A stretch of DNA of 14,475 bases from Pseudomonadota bacterium. GTDB lineage: Bacteria > Pseudomonadota > Alphaproteobacteria > UBA828 > JAPUJA01. The position numbers and the translations under genes are program-made. This document shows positions 7,021 to 13,644 of this stretch, piece by piece. Each line of letters starts with the position of its first letter. Position 1 is the first letter of the stretch. The notes beneath the pieces are model-generated. The model was given only the letters and a program-made list of their open reading frames with translations. It did not search any database and was not told the origin of the DNA. The DNA lies in assembly GCA_027296525.1 (NCBI GenBank), contig JAPUJA010000191.1, forward strand, positions 1 through 14,475, written 5' to 3'.

Positions 7021-7065
7021 AGCCCTCGGGGCTCAGCCCTTCGGGACTCAGCCCTTCGGGGCTCA
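7018..7065. repeat. Tandem 14-15-bp repeats, each a mini-hairpin
   Basis: Three units begin at 7018, 7032 and 7047 with the form CTCAGCCCTTCGGGG (first unit one base shorter, second ending in A). A degenerate fourth CTCAG at 7062 runs into the rnd stop codon. Read on the plus strand, the third unit forms AGCCC-TTCG-GGGCT, a C(UUCG)G tetraloop hairpin. The loop of the adjacent large hairpin contains the same GCCCTCGGGGCTC motif. Confidence 0.8.
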
Positions 7066-7674
7066 GTGCTCGAAGATGTCGATCTCGGCCCAGCCGGCGA
7101 GATCGAGCGCCGCGCGTGTCGGGAGGAAGTCGAAACAGGCGCGGGCGAGCTCGGTGCGCCCGTGGCGGGAGAGCAGCTCGTCGAGGTGAGCGCGAAGGCC
7201 ATGGAGGTGGAGCACGTCCGAGGCGGCGTATTCGATCTGCTGCTTGGAGAGTTCCGCCGCCCCCCAGTCCGAGCTTTGCTGTTGCTTGGAGAGCTCGACG
7301 CCGAGGATCTCCCGGCAGAGGTCCTTGAGGCTGTGGCGGTCGGTATAGGTGCGCGTGAGCTTTGAGGCGACCTTGGTGCAGTAGACGGGAGAGCAATCAA
7401 CGCCGAGATAATGGCGGATCACGGCGAGATCGAAGCGCGCATAGTGAAAGAGCGTGGTGACGTGCGGGTCGGCGAGGATCGCCTTGAGGTTGGGCGCCTC
7501 GTACGCCCCGTTCGCGAACTGCACGACATGGGCATCTCCCTCGCCGTCGGAAAGCTGGATGAGACAGAGCCGATCGCGCAAGGGGTTGAGCCCCATCGTC
7601 TCGGTATCGATGGCCACGCACGCGCCGAACGTGACGCCGCTCGGCAGATCGCCCTTATGAAGGTGATTTGTCAA
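7063..7674 (-). CDS. rnd: Ribonuclease D-type 3'-5' exonuclease (short form)
   Basis: RNase D-type exonucleases trim the 3' ends of tRNA precursors and other small RNAs. The 203-residue product consists of the DEDDy nuclease domain only: DTET (Asp23, Glu25), HYARFD (Asp82) and YAASD (Tyr149, Asp153) supply the catalytic set. The HRDC domains of the longer RNase D are missing, as is common for alphaproteobacterial short forms. The start is TTG at 7674, chosen because translation from it gives the family-like N-terminus MTNHLHKGDLP; no in-frame ATG fits. The Shine-Dalgarno sequence is weak. It lies 41 bases downstream of tRNA-Leu on the same strand, so co-transcription with a tRNA it might help to mature is possible. 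Its stop codon abuts the repeat array. Confidence 0.92.
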   Translation of the reverse strand: MTNHLHKGDLPSGVTFGACVAIDTETMGLNPLRDRLCLIQLSDGEGDAHVVQFANGAYEAPNLKAILADPHVTTLFHYARFDLAVIRHYLGVDCSPVYCTKVASKLTRTYTDRHSLKDLCREILGVELSKQQQSSDWGAAELSKQQIEYAASDVLHLHGLRAHLDELLSRHGRTELARACFDFLPTRAALDLAGWAEIDIFEH

Positions 7675-7715
7675 AGGCGCTTAAGGCCCCTTCGCGCGCA
7701 TCAAGAGAGAGCCGA

Positions 7716-7803
7716 TGGTGCCCAGGAGAAGACTCGAACTTCCACGACCAAAAAGGTCACTAGAACCTGAATCTAGCGCGTCTACCAATTCCGCCACCTG
7801 GGC
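7716..7803 (-). tRNA. tRNA-Leu (anticodon CAG)
   Basis: The minus strand folds as a class II tRNA of 88 bases including an encoded CCA. The acceptor stem is GCCCAGG paired with CCTGGGC. The D-arm contains GGTAGACGC. The anticodon stem is CTAGA/TCTAG with anticodon CAG at 7769-7767. There is a long variable arm GACC-TTTTT-GGTC and a T-arm with TTCGAGT. The long variable arm and CAG anticodon specify leucine. Confidence 0.97.
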
Positions 7804-7820
7804 TTGCCGGCTCGGTTTTG

Positions 7821-7849
7821 TGAGTAGTCGCCGGGCGGGACGATGTCAA
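7821..7849 (-). promoter_or_regulatory. Candidate promoter for tRNA-Leu (and possibly rnd)
   Basis: On the minus strand a perfect -35 TTGACA (7849-7844) is followed after 17 bases by TACTCA (7826-7821), a weak -10. The predicted start is about 10 bases before the mature tRNA 5' end, which suits a tRNA gene. The GC-rich segment between -10 and the tRNA resembles a discriminator. Confidence 0.45.
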
Positions 7850-7946
7850 CCGGGCCGGCGCTTTCCCAGGCCTCCTGTCGATGGCCGAGCGGGTCCGGTG
7901 AGGAAGGGCTTGCGGGCGGTCTCGGCTGACGCTAAGGACAGGTGCC

Positions 7947-8954
7947 ATGAAGTCCCGCATGGTTACCGTCTTCGGGGGATCGGGCTTTATCGGTCGGCAT
8001 CTGGTGCACCGTCTGGCGACCGAGGACACGATTCTGCGCGTCGCGGTGCGCGACCCGGAAGCCGCGAAGTTCCTCAAGCTCGCCGGCGAGGTCGGCCAGA
8101 TCCTGCTGGAGCCGGCGAACATTGCCGACGAGGCCTCGGTCCGGCGCGCCGTCGAGGGGGCCGATCAGGTGGTCAACCTGGTCGGCATCCTGTTCGAACG
8201 GGGCCGGCAAAGCTTTCAGGCGATCCATGTCGAGGGCGCGCGGAACGTGGCCGTGGCCGCCAAGGCGGCGGGGGTCAAACGCCTCGTCCATGTCTCGGCG
8301 CTGGGCGCCGATCCCGCATCGCCTTCGGCCTATGCGCGCAGCAAGGCGGCGGGTGAGGCGGCGGTCGCCGAGGCCTATGGGCAAGCGACGATCCTGCGCC
8401 CGAGCGTGGTCTTCGGCCCGGAGGATGATTTCTTGAACCGCTTCGCCGCGATGGCGCAGCTCATGCCGGCCTTGCCGGTCTTCTTCCGGGGGATTCCCAA
8501 GCTCGACCCGTTCAAGGACTTCCCGTTTCCGAGCGTCGAGTTCGAGGCCGGCGCCACGCGCCTACAGCCCGCTTATGTCGGTGATGTCGCCGAGGCTCTG
8601 GCCAAGACCCTCGATGATCCCGAGACGCTCGGGAGGAGCTACGAGCTCGGGGGGCCCGAGGTCTACCGCCTGATCGACATCATGCGCCTGGTGCTCAAGC
8701 TTACGGGCCAGCGCCGCCTGTTGCTCCCCCTGCCCTTCGCCGCCGCCGAGATCCTGGCGATCTTTCTTGGGCTCCTGCCCGTCCCGCCCTTGACGCGCGA
8801 TCAGGTGAGGCTCTTGAAGGCCGACAATGTCGTCGCCCCGGGCGCGCTCGGCTTCGCGGATCTCAAGATCACGCCGCAGGCGCTCGAGCTCGTGGCGCCC
8901 ACCTATTTGCGCCGCTTCGGGCGGCCGCGCGCCGAACAGACCGAAGCCTCCTAG
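7947..8954 (+). CDS. NDUFA9-like complex I-associated NAD(P)-binding SDR protein
   Basis: Members of this extended/atypical SDR group resemble mitochondrial complex I subunit NDUFA9 and are common in alphaproteobacteria; the bacterial role is not well defined. The 335-residue protein begins with a Rossmann fold, with GGSGFIG at residues 10-16. It has the SDR triad-like residues Ser117 (VHVSALG), Tyr129 and Lys133 (YARSK), then LRPSVVFGPEDDFLNRFA and YVGDVAEAL, which are characteristic of the family. The C-terminus has a hydrophobic stretch (LLLPLPFAAAEILAIFLGLLPVPPL) that may contact the membrane or complex I. AAGGA lies about 8 bases before the ATG at 7947; a second ATG at codon 5 is also possible. 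It is a single gene, convergent with the LysR gene downstream, and ends in TAG. Confidence 0.88.
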   Translation: MKSRMVTVFGGSGFIGRHLVHRLATEDTILRVAVRDPEAAKFLKLAGEVGQILLEPANIADEASVRRAVEGADQVVNLVGILFERGRQSFQAIHVEGARNVAVAAKAAGVKRLVHVSALGADPASPSAYARSKAAGEAAVAEAYGQATILRPSVVFGPEDDFLNRFAAMAQLMPALPVFFRGIPKLDPFKDFPFPSVEFEAGATRLQPAYVGDVAEALAKTLDDPETLGRSYELGGPEVYRLIDIMRLVLKLTGQRRLLLPLPFAAAEILAIFLGLLPVPPLTRDQVRLLKADNVVAPGALGFADLKITPQALELVAPTYLRRFGRPRAEQTEAS

Positions 8955-8992
8955 GATCGGCCCTGCCGTCCGAGGCCTTGCGTTCCCGGAAC

Positions 8993-9038
8993 GGTTTACC
9001 ACGGCATCACGGCCTCTCGACGCTCATACCGTGGAACC
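8993..9038. terminator. Inverted repeat between convergent genes, possible bidirectional terminator
   Basis: GGTT-TA-CCACGG (8993-9004) pairs with CCGTGGAACC (9029-9038), a 10-bp stem with a 2-base bulge and a 24-base loop. It lies between the ends of the NDUFA9-like gene and the convergent LysR gene, where a shared terminator would be expected. There is no T-run on either side, so the role is uncertain. Confidence 0.3.
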
Positions 9039-9045
9039 CATGGGT

Positions 9046-9960
9046 CTAATGCCGTTCGTCCCAGGCGTAGGGAGGCGCGAAACGTTTGACCAGAAAATCG
9101 ATGAAGGCGCGCACTTTGGGTGCAATGTGGCGCTGCCGAGGATAAACGGCGTAAAGCGGCGTTCCCTCCGGAAGGACCTCGTAATCGGTGAGCAGCTCGC
9201 GCAAGCGGCCCTCGCGGATATGAATGCCCACGAGCCAGTTCGGAACCAGCACGATACCGAGATTGGCGAACGCCAATGCGCTGAGCACCTCGCCGCTGTC
9301 GGCGAACAGACTGCCTGAGACTCGAACCTCGACGCTTCCCTCGGCGCCGCGAAAGCGCCAGAGGTTCTTTCCCGGCGTCGAGCGGAAGGTCAGGCAATTA
9401 TGCTCGCTGAGTTCGGACGGCGTGCGGGGCGTCCCGGCGGCTTTGAGGTAGGAAGGGCTCGCGCAGACGAGGCGCCGGCTCGCGCCGATCTTGCGCACGA
9501 TCAGGCTCGAATCCTTGAGCCGACCCACCCGGATCGCGAGGTCGTAGCCGCCGTCGATCAGATCCACGACCCGGTCGGTGACGGCGAGCGCGACCTGCAC
9601 CGCTGGATAGTGCCTGTGAAATTCCGCGAGCGCCGGCGCGCTGTGCAGCCGGGCGACGCTCGCCGGCACCGTGATCCTTAAGATGCCGCTGGGCACGGCC
9701 TCCATCTGCGCGACGGCGAGCTTCGCCTCATCGACCTCGAGGAGGATCCGCCTGACGCGCTCGTGATAGAGCCGTCCCGCATCCGTGAGGCTCAGCCGAC
9801 GGGTGGTGCGCTGGAAGAGTTGAACGCCAAGCTGGTCCTCGAGCTCGCCGACCCGGCGCGAGACCGAGGAGGGCGCGCTGCCGAGCTGACGCCCCGCGGC
9901 CGAGAAGCTTCCCATCTCCACGACCCGGCTGAAGACCCTCATGGCCCCAAGGCTGTCCAT
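9046..9960 (-). CDS. LysR-family transcriptional regulator
   Basis: LysR-type regulators bind DNA as tetramers and usually control a divergently transcribed target in response to a small ligand. The 304-residue protein has the N-terminal winged helix-turn-helix at about residues 1-60 (FSAAGRQLGSAPSSVSRRVGELEDQLG, then LFQRTTRRLSLTDAGRLY). A linker helix follows, then a periplasmic-binding-protein-like effector domain from about residue 90. The effector part contains GILRITVPASVARLHSAPALAEF and GYDLAIRVGRLKDSSL, matching the CrgA/PA-style subgroup often annotated as LysR regulators of redox enzymes. It diverges from the GST/CMD/oxidoreductase row across a 123-base AT-rich gap with palindromes, so those genes are its likely targets. 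The ligand cannot be inferred. Confidence 0.93.
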   Translation of the reverse strand: MDSLGAMRVFSRVVEMGSFSAAGRQLGSAPSSVSRRVGELEDQLGVQLFQRTTRRLSLTDAGRLYHERVRRILLEVDEAKLAVAQMEAVPSGILRITVPASVARLHSAPALAEFHRHYPAVQVALAVTDRVVDLIDGGYDLAIRVGRLKDSSLIVRKIGASRRLVCASPSYLKAAGTPRTPSELSEHNCLTFRSTPGKNLWRFRGAEGSVEVRVSGSLFADSGEVLSALAFANLGIVLVPNWLVGIHIREGRLRELLTDYEVLPEGTPLYAVYPRQRHIAPKVRAFIDFLVKRFAPPYAWDERH

Positions 9961-9987
9961 CGGCGGATATCTATTTTTGTAAAAAAC

Positions 9988-10029
9988 GCAATAATCTTTA
10001 TCTTATTTTCCTGATTATCGCAAATAAGA
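9988..10029. promoter_or_regulatory. Overlapping inverted repeats, candidate LysR operator
   Basis: The divergent gap is strikingly AT-rich. It contains a perfect 8-bp inverted repeat, TCTTATTT (10001-10008) with AAATAAGA (10022-10029), and an overlapping 8-of-9-bp repeat, GCAATAATC (9988-9996) with GATTATCGC (10013-10021). Such nested dyads fit the multi-site binding of LysR proteins. No clear -35/-10 pair could be singled out for either gene. Confidence 0.45.
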
Positions 10030-10083
10030 ATCGGACCTAATATGTCGTTCATCGGCCCACGCGAAGGTTTTGAGAGGCAAGTG

Positions 10084-10782
10084 ATGATCGAGCTTTATTT
10101 CTAGACCACGCCCAACGGCTACAAGCCGCTGTTGTTCCTCGAGGAAACCGGCATTCCCTACCGGATCGTCCCCGTCAACATCAGCAAGGGCGAGCAGTTC
10201 GCGCCCGAGTTCCTGAAGCTCTCGCCCAACAACCGGATCCCGGCGATCGTCGATCGCGCGCCGGCCGGGGGCGGGGGTCCGATCGCGCTCTTCGAATCGG
10301 GCGCGATCCTGCTCTATCTCGCCGAGAAGACCGGCCGGTTCCTGCCCGTCGATGTCGCGGGGCGCGCCGAGGTGCTGCAGTGGCTCTTCTGGCAGATGGG
10401 CGGCCTCGGCCCCATGCTCGGTCAGAACCTCCATTTTGCGGCCTACGCGCCCGAGCGTATCCCTTACGCCATCGAACGCTACGAACGGGAAACCGCGCGC
10501 CTCTACGGCGTGCTCGATAGGCGTCTCGCGGATCGCCCGTTCGTCGCCGGCGACTATTCGATCGCCGACATGGCGATCTATCCCTGGATCTTCCGGCTCG
10601 AGCGCGAAGGAAATCGTCTCGATGGCTTCCCATATCTCGCCCGCTGGTGCGCGCGCGTCGGCCGGCGGCCCGCTGTGATGCGTGCCTACGCGAAGGGCGC
10701 GGCGATAAACACGACGCCGACGGTGAACGAAGAGTCGAAGGCGATCCTCCTCGGTCTGGCGGGCCAAAGCGCCGCCGCCTGA
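10084..10782 (+). pseudogene. Glutathione S-transferase (Nu-class/YfcG-like), interrupted by an in-frame amber codon
   Basis: The reading frame starts at ATG 10084, preceded by AGAGG at a good distance, and encodes MIELYF, then TAG at 10102-10104, then TTPNGYK and an intact GST through 10782. Relatives commonly have a tryptophan at the stop position, so one G-to-A change would explain it. The rest shows the thioredoxin-like N-domain (LKLSPNNRIPAIVD, FESGAILLYLAEKTGRFLP) and the all-helical C-domain (RPFVAGDYSIADMAIYPWI). The T-PN motif just after the stop is the glutathione-handling motif of Nu-class/Ure2-like enzymes. A TTG at 10132 could restart translation but has no Shine-Dalgarno sequence and would lose the first strand and that motif. 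TAG is a normal stop elsewhere in the window. It may be a recent pseudogene, a sequencing error or rare readthrough. Confidence 0.75.
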
Positions 10783-10858
10783 ACGGCCGAGACCTCATCG
10801 AGCCGTCGCGATCGGCAACCCAATTGCGCGACCAACACGGCGATCAAGGAGAAACACG

Positions 10859-11410
10859 ATGCCCCGACTGAATCCGATCGATCCCAATGAAGCTGAAGGA
10901 AAGGCGAAGACCCTCCTCAAGGGCGTCGAGAAGGCGCTCGGCATGACCCCCAATCTGATGCGCACTCTCGCCAATTCTCCAGCTGCGCTCGAAGCCTATT
11001 TGAGCTTCGCCAATGCGCTCGGCAACGGCCGCTTGAGCGCAAAGCTCCGCGAGCAGATCGCGCTCGCCGTCTCCAACGCCAACGGATGCGCGTACTGCGC
11101 CTCTGCGCATACGGCGGTTGGGAAGATGCTCGGGCTCGACGCGGCGGAACTCACCAACAATCTTCACGCATCGTCCGGAGATCCCAAGGTCGAGACAGCG
11201 CTTAAGTTCGCGCACGCCATCATCGCCAAGGAAGGCTGGCTTGGCGACGACGATCTGCAACATGTGCGAGACGCGGGCTACGATGATGGCGAGATCGTCG
11301 AGCTCGTCGCGGCCACCGCGTTCACCATCTTCACGAATTACTTCAACCATATTGCCGAGACGGAGGTGGACTTTCCCTTGGTCGCGGTCGATGAACTCGC
11401 CGCGGCCTGA
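10859..11410 (+). CDS. Carboxymuconolactone decarboxylase/AhpD-family peroxidase-like protein
   Basis: AhpD-like CMD-fold proteins use a CxxC pair and nearby histidine in thiol-dependent peroxide reduction; many paralogues have unknown substrates. The 183-residue all-helical protein has the active motif CAYCASAH with Cys77, Cys80 and His84, preceded by KLREQIALAVSNANG. The N-terminus ALGMTPNLMRTLANSP is typical of the peroxidase-related subfamily. The C-terminal part includes EIVELVAATAFTIFTNYFNHIAETEVDFP. A strong AAGGAGA Shine-Dalgarno sequence precedes the ATG. It lies 76 bases after the GST gene and 71 bases before the oxidoreductase, all plus strand, so one transcript is likely. The link to redox stress is inferred from the neighbours; the true substrate is not visible. 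Confidence 0.92.
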   Translation: MPRLNPIDPNEAEGKAKTLLKGVEKALGMTPNLMRTLANSPAALEAYLSFANALGNGRLSAKLREQIALAVSNANGCAYCASAHTAVGKMLGLDAAELTNNLHASSGDPKVETALKFAHAIIAKEGWLGDDDLQHVRDAGYDDGEIVELVAATAFTIFTNYFNHIAETEVDFPLVAVDELAAA

Positions 11411-11481
11411 GAGCGGCGTCGATGAAGCGTGGCCGCGATGTCTGCGGAGCGCAAATTCTTAAGAGGATAAGGAGAAAGACA

Positions 11482-12516
11482 ATGAAAGCAGCCGTGATGC
11501 ATGAATTCGGCGATTTCGACGTGCTCAAATACGAAGACATCGCGACGCCTGAGCCGAAGTCCGGGCATGTTCTCGTGAAGGTTCTCGCGGCCGGGGTCAA
11601 CCGGCTCGACCACTATTTGCGCGAAGGCTCGGTCACGCGGGACATTCCGCTCCCCCACATCCTGGGGGCCGACGCCGTGGGCGAGGTGGCCGAGCTTGGG
11701 CCCGGAGTCTCGGGTCTTAAGGCCGGCGATAAGGTGATCGTCGTGCCGGGCTTTCCTCTGAAGGAGGCGGAGAAGGATATCTACCCGGCCGTCACGGCGC
11801 CGAGCTTCGCGCTTCCGGGGCTTGGGATCTGGGGCGGCTATGCTCAGTATATCGAGGTGCCCGCCCGCTCGGTGGTCAAGGATGAAACCGGCCTCGCGCC
11901 CGAGAGGCTCGCAACCTTGCCCGTCGTGTTGGCGACCGCCGTTCGTTCGGTCAAGAAGGTGGCCCGCGTCGAGGCGGGCGACAAGGTGCTCGTTCAGGCC
12001 GGCGCCTCGGGCTCTGGCTCCATGCTGATCCAGGTCGCGAAGGCGCTCGGCGCCGAGGTCGCCACCACGGTGCGCGGCGCGGCGAAGGCCGAGTTCGTCG
12101 AATCACTGGGCGTGGACCTCGTGATCGACACGCGAAAGGCAGACTTCGTCGAGCGCATCAAGGAGTGGACCGGCGGCAAGGGTGCCGACGTCGTGATCGA
12201 CAATCTGGGTGGCGAGGTGTTGGCCAAGAGCATCGACGCGGTCAAGCCGCTCGGTGTCGTCGTCGCCTTCGGTTTTGCGGCCGGTGCGGAGGTCGGCTTC
12301 GACATCCGGAGCCTGTTCTTCGCCCAGAAGCAGCTCAAGGGCTCGATGGCGAGCGACGTCGCCGATCTCGAATGGGGCCTCGAGCAACTCCGCGCGGGGC
12401 GCATCGAAGCCGTGCTCGACCGGGCGCTGCCTCTAAGCGATGCGGCTCAGGCGCACCGGCTGATCGCCGCCAACCAGGTCAAGGGGAATATCGTGTTGCT
12501 CCCCTGGGCGGCGTAA
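11482..12516 (+). CDS. Quinone-oxidoreductase-like MDR NADPH-dependent dehydrogenase
   Basis: This is a medium-chain dehydrogenase/reductase of the zinc-independent quinone/enone reductase type. I start it at the ATG at 11482, which has an AAGGAGA sequence 6-7 bases upstream; the frame is open further upstream without such a site. The 344 residues comprise a GroES-like domain at about 1-125, with LAAGVNRLDHYLREG and HILGADAVGEVAELGPGV, and a Rossmann domain with AGASGSGS at 173-180 for NADPH. The zinc ligands of alcohol dehydrogenases are absent: the usual GHE is GAD, and there are no structural cysteines. It ends with ANQVKGNIVLLPWAA, as in the family. Context suggests reduction of quinones or reactive carbonyls alongside the GST and CMD proteins. 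Confidence 0.9.
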   Translation: MKAAVMHEFGDFDVLKYEDIATPEPKSGHVLVKVLAAGVNRLDHYLREGSVTRDIPLPHILGADAVGEVAELGPGVSGLKAGDKVIVVPGFPLKEAEKDIYPAVTAPSFALPGLGIWGGYAQYIEVPARSVVKDETGLAPERLATLPVVLATAVRSVKKVARVEAGDKVLVQAGASGSGSMLIQVAKALGAEVATTVRGAAKAEFVESLGVDLVIDTRKADFVERIKEWTGGKGADVVIDNLGGEVLAKSIDAVKPLGVVVAFGFAAGAEVGFDIRSLFFAQKQLKGSMASDVADLEWGLEQLRAGRIEAVLDRALPLSDAAQAHRLIAANQVKGNIVLLPWAA

Positions 12517-12536
12517 GAGCAAGAGCCTCGCCCAGC

Positions 12537-13331
12537 TTAAGCATAGAGCCAGACGATGAGTCCGGCGCCCAAGAGCAGGCGGTAGATCACGAAGGGCGTG
12601 AAGCCGACCCGTCGGACAAGCTGCATCAGGACCCAGATGGCGAGAAGCGCGACGGCGAAGGAGAGTACCGCTGCGATCCCGGCGTCGAGCGTGAGCACGG
12701 GGTCGCCGCTCTTGACGAGCTCGTAGCCCGCGAACGCACCCGCGGCGACGATCACGGGGATCGAGAGCAGCATCGCGAAGCGCGCCGCCGTGTCGCGCTC
12801 GAAGCCGGCCATGCGCGCGGCGGTCATGGTGATTCCGGCGCGGCTCGTGCCGGGCAGGATGGCGAGCGCCTGGGCGCAGCCGATGAAGAGCGCCGAGGAA
12901 AGCGTCATATGGTCGAGATTGCGCACGGTCAGCCCCAGGCGATCGGCGCCGTAAAGGAGGATCGCGAAGCCGATGGTGGTGGCCATGATGAGCACCGGAT
13001 CCTCCAAGAGCCCGGGCGCGAAGAGATAGACGAGCGCGCCCGCGGCGATGACGGGCAGGGTCGCGAGGCAAAGGTAAAGCGCCAAGCGGCTCCGATCGCG
13101 CCCATGGCGCCGCCGGCTCGAGACGAGGGGCATGACGATCGAGCCGATGTCGCGCCAGAAATAGATCACGACCGCGGCCAGAGTGCCCACATGCACGGCG
13201 ACGTCGAGCAGGAGATCCTGGTCCCAGAGCAGGAACTCGCGCACCAGAACCAGATGCGCCTTGGAACTGATCGGCAGGAATTCGGTGATGCCCTGGACCA
13301 GGGCGAGGACGACGAGCTGAAGCACCGTCAA
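12537..13331 (-). CDS. uppP: Undecaprenyl-diphosphatase UppP (BacA)
   Basis: UppP removes a phosphate from undecaprenyl diphosphate at the inner membrane, recycling the lipid carrier for peptidoglycan, O-antigen and other polymers; overproduction gives bacitracin resistance. The 264-residue polytopic protein begins MTVLQLVVLALVQG and has the catalytic motif QGITEFLPISSKAH at residues 13-26 (Glu17, His26) and PGTSRAG at 160-166 (Arg164), plus several further hydrophobic helices. I chose the TTG at 13331: GGGAGGA lies 7 bases upstream, and the promoter-like site would start RNA near 13351. An upstream in-frame TTG at 13355 would be at or before that start. The motif commonly reads PGTSRSG, so Ala165 is a mild variant. 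It is convergent with the oxidoreductase gene and divergent from gltD. Confidence 0.94.
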   Translation of the reverse strand: MTVLQLVVLALVQGITEFLPISSKAHLVLVREFLLWDQDLLLDVAVHVGTLAAVVIYFWRDIGSIVMPLVSSRRRHGRDRSRLALYLCLATLPVIAAGALVYLFAPGLLEDPVLIMATTIGFAILLYGADRLGLTVRNLDHMTLSSALFIGCAQALAILPGTSRAGITMTAARMAGFERDTAARFAMLLSIPVIVAAGAFAGYELVKSGDPVLTLDAGIAAVLSFAVALLAIWVLMQLVRRVGFTPFVIYRLLLGAGLIVWLYA

Positions 13332-13357
13332 AGACGTGTCCTCCCATGACAGCAAGG

Positions 13358-13385
13358 CTTATAGCACCGGGCGGATTCCCGCCAA
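13358..13385 (-). promoter_or_regulatory. Candidate sigma-70 promoter of uppP
   Basis: On the minus strand TTGGCG (13385-13380) and TATAAG (13363-13358) are separated by 16 bases, matching consensus at 4 of 6 and 5 of 6 positions. The predicted transcript start is near 13351, which supports the TTG start at 13331 for uppP. Confidence 0.4.
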
Positions 13386-13437
13386 AGGCCTCATATCCCG
13401 TTGGGGGAAGGGCTATGGGAAAACCAAGTCGCATATT

Positions 13438-13465
13438 AAGATAGTTGCGTTATCGGAACTATCTT
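13438..13465. promoter_or_regulatory. Perfect 9-bp inverted repeat, candidate operator between uppP and gltD
   Basis: AAGATAGTT (13438-13446) and AACTATCTT (13457-13465) are perfect reverse complements separated by 10 bases. They lie in the AT-rich part (about 13430-13555) of the otherwise GC-rich divergent gap. Position and symmetry suit a dimeric regulator of gltD or uppP. The downstream sequence TATATGATAAT (about 13512-13522) resembles a -10 region, but no convincing -35 was found. Confidence 0.4.
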
Positions 13466-13599
13466 CTGGGGTTACGGAAATCTATTGAAAAATCTCTAGG
13501 TGATTAGGCGTGTATATGATAATTTAAGTAAGCAAAGCTGACCTAAAATCATGGCGCACCCGGCCGCAAAACGATAAGGCGGGCAGAAGCCGCAGGGCT

Positions 13600-13624
13600 C
13601 GGCGAGGGGACGCGATCCCCGCCG
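13600..13624 (+). other. GC-rich hairpin in the gltD leader
   Basis: CGGC, a GA bulge, then GGGGA pairs across a CGCGA loop with TCCCC and GCCG. The 9-bp stem ends 20 bases before the gltD ATG, just upstream of its likely ribosome binding site. It may influence translation or may simply reflect high GC content. Confidence 0.3.
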
Positions 13625-13644
13625 GCAGGGGGAACGGACCATCC

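Noticed and set aside
7018..7065. Tandem repeats considered as a CRISPR array
   Set aside because: The units are 14-15 bases and directly adjacent with no spacers, and no cas genes are present.
7716..7803. tRNA-Leu as an integration (att) site for a mobile element
   Set aside because: No integrase, no partial tRNA repeat and no compositional change were seen on either side; housekeeping genes flank it.
10102..10104. Amber codon as evidence of stop-codon reassignment in the genome
   Set aside because: lptB and the NDUFA9-like gene end with TAG at sensible places, so TAG acts as a stop here.
12165..13349. A 394-codon plus-strand open frame through the oxidoreductase end and opposite uppP
   Set aside because: Out of frame with the dehydrogenase and antisense to uppP; the translation is hydrophilic low-complexity sequence typical of a GC-rich shadow frame.
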